Shown: one piece after another, positions 36,261 through 44,798 of the stretch
How the letters are laid out: every line of letters starts with the position of its first letter
Numbering within the stretch: the stretch's first letter is position 1
Notes under the pieces: generated by a model
What the model saw: only the letters and a program-made list of their open reading frames with translations
What the model was told of the DNA's origin: nothing
Databases searched by the model: none
Assembly (NCBI RefSeq): GCF_030848575.1
Contig: NZ_JAVDDX010000003.1
Span: forward strand, 124,001 to 188,000
Direction: 5' to 3'
Origin: Haloarcula sp. H-GB4
GTDB taxonomy: Archaea; Halobacteriota; Halobacteria; Halobacteriales; Haloarculaceae
Length of the DNA stretch: 64,000 nucleotides
Program-made: the position numbers and the translations under genes

Positions 36261-37457
36261 ATGGAGATCGACGTAGAGAACGTCCTCATATACGTTGACG
36301 ACGCTGTCAGATATAACGCAGTTAACGATGATCTTGCGGAACTCGGGCAGACCCACAAAACGATTGCAGCATCAACGCACACCCCCACATCGTTTGGGAG
36401 TCTATTGACTGGGCTGTTACCACCGAACAGTAACATCCACAGCTTCAAGCATTCTGTACCTGCGAACGTCCGCTCGGTATTCGATATTGCGGACCACGAG
36501 GCTTCGATAGCTGCTCAAGGCGGCATGAACCACAGTATTGCGGAGATGTTTGCTGATCCCCCACGGAAATCGATTGACGATATTGAACCCCCCTTCGTTC
36601 ACGTTGCGCGTCGGCCTGGTGGCCACGCACCGTACAACGGATTTGACTGGGACGACTACGAATACCGCAACGAAACTGCTCTTGAATACCTCTGGCGCAT
36701 ATCCTCGGACCCGGAAACGGCACGCAGAGATTATTACGAGGGTGTAGACCGCTCGTTCGAAGAATTCAAGCGTGTCCTACGGACGCTTGAACGCAGAGGG
36801 CTCAGAGAAGATACTCTCGTCGTCTATACCAGTGACCACGGTGAGGTACTCGGAGAGTACGGGTACTTCGGACACACACATCTCGCGACGCCTGAAGTCG
36901 TATACGTTCCGACGAGCTTCATTCATCCGGACTTGGCTTCTTCGGGTGAGAACGGGCTCCTACACCATGTAGACATCCTACCGACAGTCGCCAGCGCGAT
37001 GGCCACGCAACCTGATTTCGGGAAGGTAGACGGGACCAACGAAGGAGCGGGTAGGACAACCGGCTACACGCACCTGAACCACATTCGATACGGTTCGTTA
37101 CCAGGGCCCGCCGAGAAGTTCGTCAGCCTCACTGGTGGGTTTGAGCGGACAATCAAGAGTCTCTGGGATGAACACGGTGGTCACACGTTCGTGGATGGAC
37201 ACAAAATAACGTCATCGATTATCTACATGGCACTACTACTGCAGAAACCCTTCGGACGACAGGTCTTCCACAACCGGAAGGTTCGAGACTCATACCGTCG
37301 GTTTCTGCCGGGACATCAGTCGTACGGAAACCCACAGTTTACTGCGGACGAAGCGCGGGTGGAGATAGCGGACCGCCTCTCCGGGGAGAGTGAGGAGACA
37401 GTACGTGACATTGACGACGGGACGACAGAACAGCTCGAAAACATGGGTTACCTTTGA
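36261..37457 (+). CDS. Alkaline phosphatase/sulfatase superfamily enzyme of the glycan locus
   Basis: The product has 398 residues. The N-terminal metal site is VLIYVDDAVRYNAV with Asp13-Asp14. The nucleophile region reads STHTPTSFGSLLTGLLPP, so the residue at the sulfatase Cys/Ser position appears to be Thr41 (T-P-T-S instead of C-x-P-S-R). The second metal site is YTSDHGEVLGEYGYFGHTH near residues 190-208. A Thr nucleophile favours a phospho- or phosphodiester transferase or hydrolase over a true sulfatase. There is no signal peptide, so it should act in the cytoplasm or on a membrane-bound intermediate. The position among glycosyltransferases suggests it adds or removes a phosphate-linked group on the glycan. 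Confidence 0.82.
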   Translation: MEIDVENVLIYVDDAVRYNAVNDDLAELGQTHKTIAASTHTPTSFGSLLTGLLPPNSNIHSFKHSVPANVRSVFDIADHEASIAAQGGMNHSIAEMFADPPRKSIDDIEPPFVHVARRPGGHAPYNGFDWDDYEYRNETALEYLWRISSDPETARRDYYEGVDRSFEEFKRVLRTLERRGLREDTLVVYTSDHGEVLGEYGYFGHTHLATPEVVYVPTSFIHPDLASSGENGLLHHVDILPTVASAMATQPDFGKVDGTNEGAGRTTGYTHLNHIRYGSLPGPAEKFVSLTGGFERTIKSLWDEHGGHTFVDGHKITSSIIYMALLLQKPFGRQVFHNRKVRDSYRRFLPGHQSYGNPQFTADEARVEIADRLSGESEETVRDIDDGTTEQLENMGYL

Positions 37458-37533
37458 GTATGACCGTTCGTATGAACATGAAGACCACACCTCATCTCAT
37501 AAATACCAGACAACTCAACGGAGTGATTCCCGA

Positions 37534-38715
37534 ATGACAGCAGAGCGTACGACTCTCTGGTACTTTATCGGCGCACTTGTAGTCGGTGGTGCCGAGCGAA
37601 CACTCGTTGATTTAGCGAATGAAGTTAATGGCAAGGAGTACGACATCACTATCTGGACGATATTCTCGACGAACCCACTCGAATCAGAACTCTCGGATGA
37701 AGTCACCGTTCGGTCGCTTACTGACGCTGGTCGTATTTCGAACGGGGCAATAGACGGAGTCGAAAGCCCGCTCGTCTATCTGTTCGCCCCGCTCAAGTTC
37801 TGCATCGTCGCCCGTCGTGAGCAACCCGATATCATACAGTCGTTTCTTTTTTACGACAACGTAATTGCCAGGATCGCCGGCGTATTCTGTTCTACAACCA
37901 TTATCACTGGGGTTCGCGAGGTGCCTAACGACGAACCGCTTGCACGCCGCGTTATCGACCGGATGACGATACCGCTCTCAAACGCGATTGTTTCGAACTC
38001 CACAGCGGGACGGGACTACGCTGTTGAACGCGGTGCAGAGGAAGAAAACGTGGCGGTGGTGTACAACGGCCGGAACATCGAACAGTACCGGACAACAGAC
38101 TCGGCGGACCTGCGATCAGAGCTGGACATCCCGACGGAGGCCACTGTAGTCGGAACCGTCGGCCGTCTTGTTGAGCGGAAGGGCCACTTTGATCTGCTTG
38201 ATGCGTGGCCCACTATCGTCGCTGAGATCCCTGACGCACATCTTGTATTCGTCGGTGATGGTGCCGATCGGGAGCGGTTGATGGAGCGGGTCAATTCACT
38301 CGGATGTGCTGATTCGGTTCATTTCCTCGGAACGCGGCAAGATGTCCCAGCGCTTCTCGGTTCGATTGACATCTTCGCCTTTCCCTCTCATTACGAGGGG
38401 CTTCCCGGTGCAGTGATCGAGGCGATGGCTGCGGAGCTTCCGATCGTCGCGACACCTGTGGACGGCACGAATGATCTGCTGGAGAATTACCAGACTGGGT
38501 TGTTCGTCGACGTACAGTCACCTGACGAAATTGCGTGGGCGACTATCCGTCTACATCAGCACCGGTCACTTGCTGAAACGCTTGGAACCGCTGCACGGCA
38601 GCGGGCGGCACGTGAGTTTACGATTGAATCGATGGTGGATGGCTTTGAGCGAGTGTATCGGGAACTTGAGACGAGACCCGAAGAGACCGCCTACGCACAA
38701 CCGCTGATTGAGTAA
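37534..38715 (+). CDS. GT4 family glycosyltransferase
   Basis: The 393-residue product is chosen to start at MTAERTTLWYFIGALVVGG; a longer frame from 37390 overlaps the previous gene. The GT-B lobes carry LVVGGAERTLVDLANEVN, VVGTVGRLVERKGHFDLLDA, LVFVGDGADRERLMERV, VHFLGTRQDVPALLGSID and the donor motif HYEGLPGAVIEAMAAELPIVA. It is the third GT4 enzyme in the locus. It starts 76 bases after the phosphatase-fold gene and is probably co-transcribed with it. Confidence 0.92.
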   Translation: MTAERTTLWYFIGALVVGGAERTLVDLANEVNGKEYDITIWTIFSTNPLESELSDEVTVRSLTDAGRISNGAIDGVESPLVYLFAPLKFCIVARREQPDIIQSFLFYDNVIARIAGVFCSTTIITGVREVPNDEPLARRVIDRMTIPLSNAIVSNSTAGRDYAVERGAEEENVAVVYNGRNIEQYRTTDSADLRSELDIPTEATVVGTVGRLVERKGHFDLLDAWPTIVAEIPDAHLVFVGDGADRERLMERVNSLGCADSVHFLGTRQDVPALLGSIDIFAFPSHYEGLPGAVIEAMAAELPIVATPVDGTNDLLENYQTGLFVDVQSPDEIAWATIRLHQHRSLAETLGTAARQRAAREFTIESMVDGFERVYRELETRPEETAYAQPLIE

Positions 38716-38784
38716 TAGCCCTGGGAAAATCCACCGGGAGAGTAGCAACAGTATATTTTACTTGCCTTGTGTAAAGTGACCGAT

Positions 38785-40086
38785 ATGGCTAAAGAGACAC
38801 CGAACCACAGCTACCAGCGCCCGGATCGCGGAGCACAGAACTGGCATGTCCCGTTGAACGAGAATTTTTCACGTATCGACACGGAAGTTGAGATCAAAGA
38901 TGCTGCTGAAAACCTAGATCAGTATCAACCAAAGGAGGGTGCCAAGTTCCTCGCAACAGATTCGCGACGTATATTTATCGGAAACGGAGAGGAGTGGCTG
39001 GAGTTTGGCAGCGCGGCAGGGCGCGCGCGTTCCGTCTCACTTACTGAGGGCAGCGAGAGAGCCACAGTAATGAGTGACGGCACGTTCGTCGCGCAACCAG
39101 GACAACTACAGGACGTTATCGATACCGCATCTACTGGGTCTGAGTTCGGACAGGCTCCTGCACAGACCGTCAAGCTGGTCTCCGGTGAGACGTACGAAGT
39201 ATCCGAGACGGTCCGTCTAAAGAGAGGTGTCAGACTGGAATGTAATGGGGCGAAAGTAGTCCCGACGGGTGACTTCAACGTCTTCGAACTCGCCCGTGAT
39301 ACAGTTCTAATTGACCCCTTTGTCGACACTCGGGGCAAGAGTTGGAGTTCGACACAGGTCGTTATTGGCCCTCAAAACGCACAGAAATTAGATACAGCCA
39401 ACCGTGCCTGGGTAAAAGACGCATACCTTCTTGGAGACGCAGGCAAGGGTATCGGAATACAGTTCCGTGGTGGTTCGAAACCCTGCTCGATGCAGGTCGC
39501 AAACGGGACCCTTGATGGGTTTGACCGGGCAGTAGACTTCTACGCTGCTGGTGAGAACCGCGATCCACAAGGTGACTGGTCGAACGGGAATCAGTTCTGG
39601 GGACGGATACAGGACTTCCGGATCGGGATTAGTATGCGGTCGGACGGTGCGGAGGTCAGTGGGAATACCGTTCGCATACAGACGCAGCCCGAACCAGAGG
39701 TAAGTGAATGGCTCTGGAAAATGGAGGCCGACCCACGAGAGTCCCGAGATGATAATAAATTCGTTATGAAAGGCAATACGGTAATGGCATATCCCTGGGA
39801 CGTATCGTCATTCAAGCGGAATAACTCATATTATTCGGAGAGCGATCGAGATGCGCCGTTCTGGTTTATCGGGCGTGGTCGCCGGTACGGAAACTCACTC
39901 TTAGATATGAGCGGGGTGCGTGGTAACCAATACGTGCTCAACAATTCAGATACGCCAGACAGGAACGGCATCTTCACTGCACATGGTGGCTTTGTCGTGG
40001 GTACAACAGAGTTTGAGACACAACCAGCATACCAGCAAAACGATAGCCGAAATTGGCATCCTCAGTCACGAAATGAGGCTGAGTAA
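38785..40086 (+). CDS. Right-handed beta-helix protein with a tail-fibre-like N-terminus
   Basis: The 433-residue product starts at MAKETPNHSYQRP. The N-terminus (residues about 8-45) reads YQRPDRGAQNWHVPLNENFS then RIDTEVEIKD, a pattern like the attachment domain of phage-type tail fibres and spikes. A short beta segment with FLATDSRRIFIGNGEEW follows. From residue about 110 the chain resembles the pectate-lyase-like parallel beta-helix: AQTVKLVSGETYEVSETVRL, VRLECNGAKVVPTGDFNVF, then VSGNTVRIQT, GNTVMAYPW and GNQYVLNNSD. No signal peptide is visible. It is the paralogue of, and convergent with, the next gene (46-base gap). Possible roles are glycan binding or cleavage; no catalytic residues can be assigned. 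Confidence 0.8.
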   Translation: MAKETPNHSYQRPDRGAQNWHVPLNENFSRIDTEVEIKDAAENLDQYQPKEGAKFLATDSRRIFIGNGEEWLEFGSAAGRARSVSLTEGSERATVMSDGTFVAQPGQLQDVIDTASTGSEFGQAPAQTVKLVSGETYEVSETVRLKRGVRLECNGAKVVPTGDFNVFELARDTVLIDPFVDTRGKSWSSTQVVIGPQNAQKLDTANRAWVKDAYLLGDAGKGIGIQFRGGSKPCSMQVANGTLDGFDRAVDFYAAGENRDPQGDWSNGNQFWGRIQDFRIGISMRSDGAEVSGNTVRIQTQPEPEVSEWLWKMEADPRESRDDNKFVMKGNTVMAYPWDVSSFKRNNSYYSESDRDAPFWFIGRGRRYGNSLLDMSGVRGNQYVLNNSDTPDRNGIFTAHGGFVVGTTEFETQPAYQQNDSRNWHPQSRNEAE

Positions 40087-40131
40087 ATAGTTTCCCTGTC
40101 GGCTACGAGCGCCTAAGTAGTCCTAATGGGA

Positions 40132-41391
40132 TTAGTTCTTCGAGTCTTCGTGCCACATCCGACTTTCGCTGTTCCGTTGGTACGCAGGCGGATGTGAGAA
40201 CTGCCTGGTGCCGGTGACCTTCCCACCATGATAGGTGAAGATCCCATTTCGATCTGGGTAATCAGAATTATTGACGATATACTGGTTTCCGAGCTTCCCG
40301 GATTGGTCAACGAGTGAATTACCGTAGTTTATCCCCTCGCCGATATACCACACTGGTGGCTTCCGATCGCCACTCTCAGCGAACGGATTGTTGTCCATAT
40401 AATTGTTGTTGTCCCACGGATACACCATCATGGTGTTCCCCGACTTCCGGTACATATTGTCGTCTCGATCGCTATCGGAGCGGGGATCGTCCTCCATGTA
40501 CCAGAGCCATTCGCTCACATCGTTGTCAGGCTGGACCATCAACTTGAAGACGTTCCCCGAGACTTCAGCTCCCTCAGAGCGCTGGTTGACGCCGACACGG
40601 AAGGCTTCCAGTGAGCCGTAGAACTGGTTCCCGTTCGACCAGTCGCCCTGTCCACTGTAATCGTTGCCGCTGGCATAGAGGTCGATCGCGATATCGAACC
40701 CGTGTATTGTTCCGCTAGCGACCTGCATCGAGCAGGGTTTCGAACCACCCAAGAACTGGAGTCCGATGCCCTCGCCGGGTGTTCCCCAGAGATAGGCGTC
40801 TTCAACGGTTGCGCGGTTCGCCAGCTCAATTTTGTCTGCGTCCGATGCGCCGACGACGACCTGTGTCGAATTCCAATTAACCGACCGGGTGTCAATGAAC
40901 GGATCGATGAGCTGCGTCCCGCGGTACATCTCAATGACATTGAAGTCGCCTTCCGGAATGATCCGAGCGCCGTTACATTCGAGCCGGACATTCCGCTTCA
41001 GTCTGATAGTATCCGATGGGAAGTAGTTCTCACCGGAGACGAGCTTCACAGTTCGGCTCGGGCCCTGTGCCCAGGTGTGTGACTTAGACGCCTGATCGAT
41101 TACGGACTGTACTTCGCCCGGCGGTGCGATGAGCGACCCGTCGTCGGCCTCAGAAACGGAATCGTCGGATGCACTGAGGCTCCCAACGCGGTTCCAGTTG
41201 CTGCCGTCGCCAATGTATACCGTACCGGTATCGGTCGCCAAGAACTTCGACCCCGTCTTCGGTTCGTACTGGCTGATATTGGACTCTGCATCCCGGAGTT
41301 CGACGTGGCTGTCGAGTTTTTCGAAGTTTTCGTTGAGCGGTACGTGCCAATCGAGCGTGCCCTCTGCGGGCGTGTTGTATCGTTCTGCCAT
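40132..41391 (-). CDS. Right-handed beta-helix protein, paralogue of the preceding gene
   Basis: The 419-residue product begins MAERYNTPAEGTLDWHVPLN and continues ENFEKLDSHVELRD, matching the N-terminus of its neighbour. The same landmarks follow in order: FLATDTGTVYIGDGSNWNRVG, QSVIDQASKSHTWAQGPSRT, VRLECNGARIIPEGDFNVIE, GSKPCSMQVASGTIHGFD, VSGNVFKLMVQPDNDVSEWL, GNTMMVYPWDNNN, GNQYIVNNSDYPDRNG. The proteins differ throughout, so this is an old inverted duplication rather than a recent copy. It lacks a signal peptide. It lies 12 bases downstream of the CBM lipoprotein gene on the same strand, which ties it to a carbohydrate-facing function. Confidence 0.8.
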   Translation of the reverse strand: MAERYNTPAEGTLDWHVPLNENFEKLDSHVELRDAESNISQYEPKTGSKFLATDTGTVYIGDGSNWNRVGSLSASDDSVSEADDGSLIAPPGEVQSVIDQASKSHTWAQGPSRTVKLVSGENYFPSDTIRLKRNVRLECNGARIIPEGDFNVIEMYRGTQLIDPFIDTRSVNWNSTQVVVGASDADKIELANRATVEDAYLWGTPGEGIGLQFLGGSKPCSMQVASGTIHGFDIAIDLYASGNDYSGQGDWSNGNQFYGSLEAFRVGVNQRSEGAEVSGNVFKLMVQPDNDVSEWLWYMEDDPRSDSDRDDNMYRKSGNTMMVYPWDNNNYMDNNPFAESGDRKPPVWYIGEGINYGNSLVDQSGKLGNQYIVNNSDYPDRNGIFTYHGGKVTGTRQFSHPPAYQRNSESRMWHEDSKN

Positions 41392-41403
41392 TGATTTGTC
41401 GCG

Positions 41404-43566
41404 TTACTGGGTACCCCCGTACCCACCCATCCCGTAGCCTTCACTGCCAAAGTCGTCAGTACCTGACTCGGTCGCTGTCTCGGTTTCAGTCGGCGTCTCA
41501 GTTTCCGTTGGTGTCTGAGTTGGTGTCTCAGTTTCCGTTGGCGTCTGAGTTGGTGTCTCCGTCTCGGTCGCTTCGCTGAATTCGAACCAGTTGAAATCAA
41601 TGCCGGAGCCAACTGCTTTCACTTGGATGACGTGCTCGCCATCATCTTGGACCGTCACGTCAGGAAGCGTCGCCGTTTCCCAGGTCGTCCAGCCGCCGGT
41701 GTTCGGGACATCTACTGTCCCAAGTTGCTCACCGTCGAGGCTGAACTGCAATTGCCTGTTATCGCGTGTCGTCGCGACGCGAACGTCGATGTCGTATGTT
41801 CCGCCCGGCACCTCCGCGGTGTATTCGAGCCATTCACCGTCCTCGAAATACCCAACGTTGTACGTCCCGGAACTGTCCTGCGTTTCTCGGATATCGACAT
41901 CAGAATCCCGATAGCCAAGACCATACTCACTGCCGGCAGTAGTATCGTGATACGACACGCCTTCTCCGCCAAGGTCGTATGCTTGTGACTGTATCCTGCC
42001 GGGAAGCGTCGGGATATCATCGAATGGCTGATTCCCGACGACCTCAAACTCGGCCCAGTTGAAATCGATGCCGGACCCGATAGCTTCGACCCGAAGCACC
42101 CGCTGTCCGTCGGCATCGATGGTCACGTCTTCCAGTGTTGCAGTCTCCCACGAGGTCCATCCGCCCGTGTTGGGAACGTCAACGGTTCCTAATTCCCGAT
42201 CGCCGAGAGAGAACTTGAGTTGTCTATCGTCTCGCGTTGTTGCAACACGAGCCCTGAGGTCGTATTGTCCTGGCGAAACATCGGCCGAGTATTCGAGCCA
42301 TTCGCCGTCTTCGAAGTACCCGATGTTGTATTCCCCGGAGTCGTCTTGGGTCTCTCTAATGTCGACATCGGTGTCACGGTAACTGGTGTCGTATTCGTTT
42401 CCAGCAGTCGTATCAGAGTATGATACCCCCTCACCACCCGTGTCGTAGTTTTGTGCCTCGATGCGTCCGGGAATCGTGGCTAGAGTCCCATTGTACGGCT
42501 TCTGTGCATCGACTCTATCGAATTCGACCCAATTGAATTCCACACCGGAATCTAGTGCTTCGACGCGAAGCGTCGATTGCTGCTCGGACTCGATTTCGAT
42601 GTCCTCTACGGTGACTGTCTCCCACGAGGTCCAGTCGCCTGTGTTAGGGACAGTGACGGTTGTGAGGGTACGATCCCCAAGAGACAGTTCGAGTCGCCCG
42701 TCAGAAAGTGCCGAGGCCACTCGGACCCTAACATCGTACGTTCCGGGTGAGACGTCGAGTGTGTACTCGAGCCACTCACCGGTCTGGAAGTAGCCGATAT
42801 TGTATTTCCCTGACTCGTCCTCTGTTGGCCGGATATCAACGTCTGTATCTCGGCTTGATGAACCGTAGATATTTCCACCAGACGTGTCATGGTACGCTTC
42901 GCCTTCGCCACCAAGGTCGAAATTCTGTGCCTGAATACGACCAGGAATTGCTCTGACAGTCCCCTCGTAGGGTGACTGAGACTGTGTCGTGCTGTCCGTC
43001 GAAATGGTTAGTGAGTAATCGCCACCGCTTCGACTGATATCCATTACTTGCAGGTAGTGCGTGCCACTGTCTGAGAGAGACTCCGGCAGATACACCGGGG
43101 CATCCGAACTCGCGTACGCCTGGGAGAGTAGTTCACCGTCGGGATTGAACATCCCAAGCGCCGCAGCACCCGTATCTGCACTTGGCGTAAATTTAACCGC
43201 TACATCTCCGCTGTCGGGCCTGAACGCAAAAAGGTCAGAGGAACCTGGAGACAGTGTTGTCGAGAGCGGTGAATCGATGCTGAGCCTGCTGACCGAACTT
43301 GCCATGCTGGTATCTTCGGCCACCTTCGAAACGTCGACTGCGGCGAGTTGCGTCGTAACTGCAGGCTCACCACCGTAGCCGAATTTTGTTGCCGCTCCCC
43401 CTGCGGTAGGATCATCTTTACCGGCACATCCTGCCAAGGACGCGGCGGCAACGCCTGCTATTTTCATGTACGTGCGGCGGTCTACGATGGTCGATCCCGT
43501 CGTACTACTTTCATCTCGCGACACCTCACCACTGTCGCACGAGCGATTCTGTTCTTCGTTGGTCAC
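41404..43566 (-). CDS. Tat lipoprotein with three CBM6-type carbohydrate-binding modules and a Gly-Tyr tail
   Basis: The 720-residue product has a twin-arginine signal (DRRTYMKIAGVAAASLAGC) with the lipobox Cys near residue 47. A domain at about 95-190 resembles PPC beta-sandwiches. Then come three repeats of about 150 residues (200-352, 357-510, 514-664). Each starts IPGRIQAQNFD-like with GGEG and a Y-x-D-T element, and contains DVDIR, NIGYFEDGEWLEY, VPNTGGWTSWET and F-N-W-x-E-F. These match CBM6/CBM35 modules with the W-x-x-W-E-T strand. A Thr/Pro/Glu linker (665-700) leads to the tail DDFGSEGYGMGGYGGTQ. No enzyme domain is present. It is a cell-surface glycan-binding protein, co-directional with the beta-helix gene. 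Confidence 0.88.
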   Translation of the reverse strand: MTNEEQNRSCDSGEVSRDESSTTGSTIVDRRTYMKIAGVAAASLAGCAGKDDPTAGGAATKFGYGGEPAVTTQLAAVDVSKVAEDTSMASSVSRLSIDSPLSTTLSPGSSDLFAFRPDSGDVAVKFTPSADTGAAALGMFNPDGELLSQAYASSDAPVYLPESLSDSGTHYLQVMDISRSGGDYSLTISTDSTTQSQSPYEGTVRAIPGRIQAQNFDLGGEGEAYHDTSGGNIYGSSSRDTDVDIRPTEDESGKYNIGYFQTGEWLEYTLDVSPGTYDVRVRVASALSDGRLELSLGDRTLTTVTVPNTGDWTSWETVTVEDIEIESEQQSTLRVEALDSGVEFNWVEFDRVDAQKPYNGTLATIPGRIEAQNYDTGGEGVSYSDTTAGNEYDTSYRDTDVDIRETQDDSGEYNIGYFEDGEWLEYSADVSPGQYDLRARVATTRDDRQLKFSLGDRELGTVDVPNTGGWTSWETATLEDVTIDADGQRVLRVEAIGSGIDFNWAEFEVVGNQPFDDIPTLPGRIQSQAYDLGGEGVSYHDTTAGSEYGLGYRDSDVDIRETQDSSGTYNVGYFEDGEWLEYTAEVPGGTYDIDVRVATTRDNRQLQFSLDGEQLGTVDVPNTGGWTTWETATLPDVTVQDDGEHVIQVKAVGSGIDFNWFEFSEATETETPTQTPTETETPTQTPTETETPTETETATESGTDDFGSEGYGMGGYGGTQ

Positions 43567-44239
43567 ACTCCGGTAATCCCTATTTACTATTTTATTCGTT
43601 GTTACCGGTTAGATCTCGTTTACATAGCTTGATCTCCATCCGTTACTTTCTTGCATACCACATTTCGAGAAAATCTTATGTTTGAAAATAGCAATTGAGA
43701 AATTATATCTTATCTGGTATAGTTGTGTTGCTGTATATTTGGAATATTAAGAGCGTCCTACCATCAGCTAGACCCCTAACTCGTGGCAATCAGATCAGTC
43801 TTGTTTGGAACTCAATAGACCTACATCACTGGGTCTTGTTTCAGAGACAACGAGGTCGTCCGCTCAAGTTCTCTTGTGGATTCAAGATGTTCGAGCCATT
43901 CGCAATAGGGTTCACAGCTCCTACCAGTCCGTCCGATGTACCAGCTATTCTCAGCAGTGATTAACGGATGGCTGTCACTCACATCTTTAGCTGTGGGATG
44001 TCAGGCCTCTTGAAGTATATTCGGTTTAGCAACTGCGCTATTGACTTCTAATATGGTGCTGATTGAATTTCTTGAACCACTCCGTCCGGTACTTCGGTAT
44101 TCAAGTTTGGGATGCATTCACTCGAAAACAAACCCTGCTGCTGGACCTGATGTAGCAGTATATTCACAGAGGAATATTCTGTGAAAAATGCGGCCACGCT
44201 CTACGCAATATTCCTGAACGAGTCTCTACGCTGGAGTGG
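43567..44239. other. Intergenic stretch, possible gene fragment
   Basis: No intact gene. On the minus strand, from about 43990 to a stop near 43821, a fragment reads SWYIGRTGRSCEPYCEWLEH then LESTRELERTTSLSLKQD. It looks like the C-terminal end of a lost protein, but no start precedes it. The plus-strand frame 43695-43964 runs over the same DNA and is probably its shadow. The part at 43640-43750 is AT-rich. Confidence 0.4.
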
Positions 44240-44740
44240 TCATTCCGTGGTCGGGTCTTCGACTCCGACTCGACACCGACGTTGTAGGGACTCCTTTTCG
44301 TTTGCCAGACACGACAGTGAGATGATGGTATCACCGTTCAGGAGAGATGTCTGAAACGAAATGTGGTCCCCCACTGTGGTACCGCTGTAGAGCGCTCTTG
44401 ATGTCCGGTAATCCATTGTTCCAGTCCGACTGAACAGTTTGAAACTGCTGTTGTGGTGATCGACTGTGACGTGGAACTGTATAGAGTCGTAGGTTTTTCG
44501 TATCGAAGTTGCAACCTCTGGCGGTATCTCCCCTGGTGACTGCCCGAGCTGTCCCTCATGCTCGGACGAAACAGTTGTCTCGTCATCGTCGATGACGGCG
44601 ATCTCAGTCGTCTCCCCTTCAGCGATGCCAACAAACCGTTTTTGAACTACCTCTCCTTGATTGACAAGCAGCAGCTGATCTAACCAACGCGTACCCTGTA
44701 AAAACGGGAGGACGCCAGCAAGCACTGTTCGTCGCTTCAT
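44240..44740 (-). CDS. Exported or membrane-bound hypothetical protein
   Basis: The product has 166 residues. It begins MKRRTVLAGVLPFLQGTRWL, a short twin-arginine-like signal without a lipobox. The rest is acidic and beta-rich (VVQKRFVGIAEGETTEIAVI, DSIQFHVTVDHHNSSFKLFS, GDHISFQTSLLNGDTIISLS). No family is recognised. It follows the flippase gene on the same strand with a 58-base gap, so it may be part of the surface-glycan unit. Coding is likely from composition and signal; function unknown. Confidence 0.65.
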   Translation of the reverse strand: MKRRTVLAGVLPFLQGTRWLDQLLLVNQGEVVQKRFVGIAEGETTEIAVIDDDETTVSSEHEGQLGQSPGEIPPEVATSIRKTYDSIQFHVTVDHHNSSFKLFSRTGTMDYRTSRALYSGTTVGDHISFQTSLLNGDTIISLSCLANEKESLQRRCRVGVEDPTTE

Positions 44741-44798
44741 CGCGCTTCACTCCTCTGTTCGCCAGGTCGATTGATTTGGATTGTCTGTCTCATTTTGA

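Noticed and set aside
43695-43964. 89-codon plus-strand frame with a hydrophobic start
   Set aside because: It loses protein character after the first 25 codons and probably mirrors a gene fragment on the other strand.
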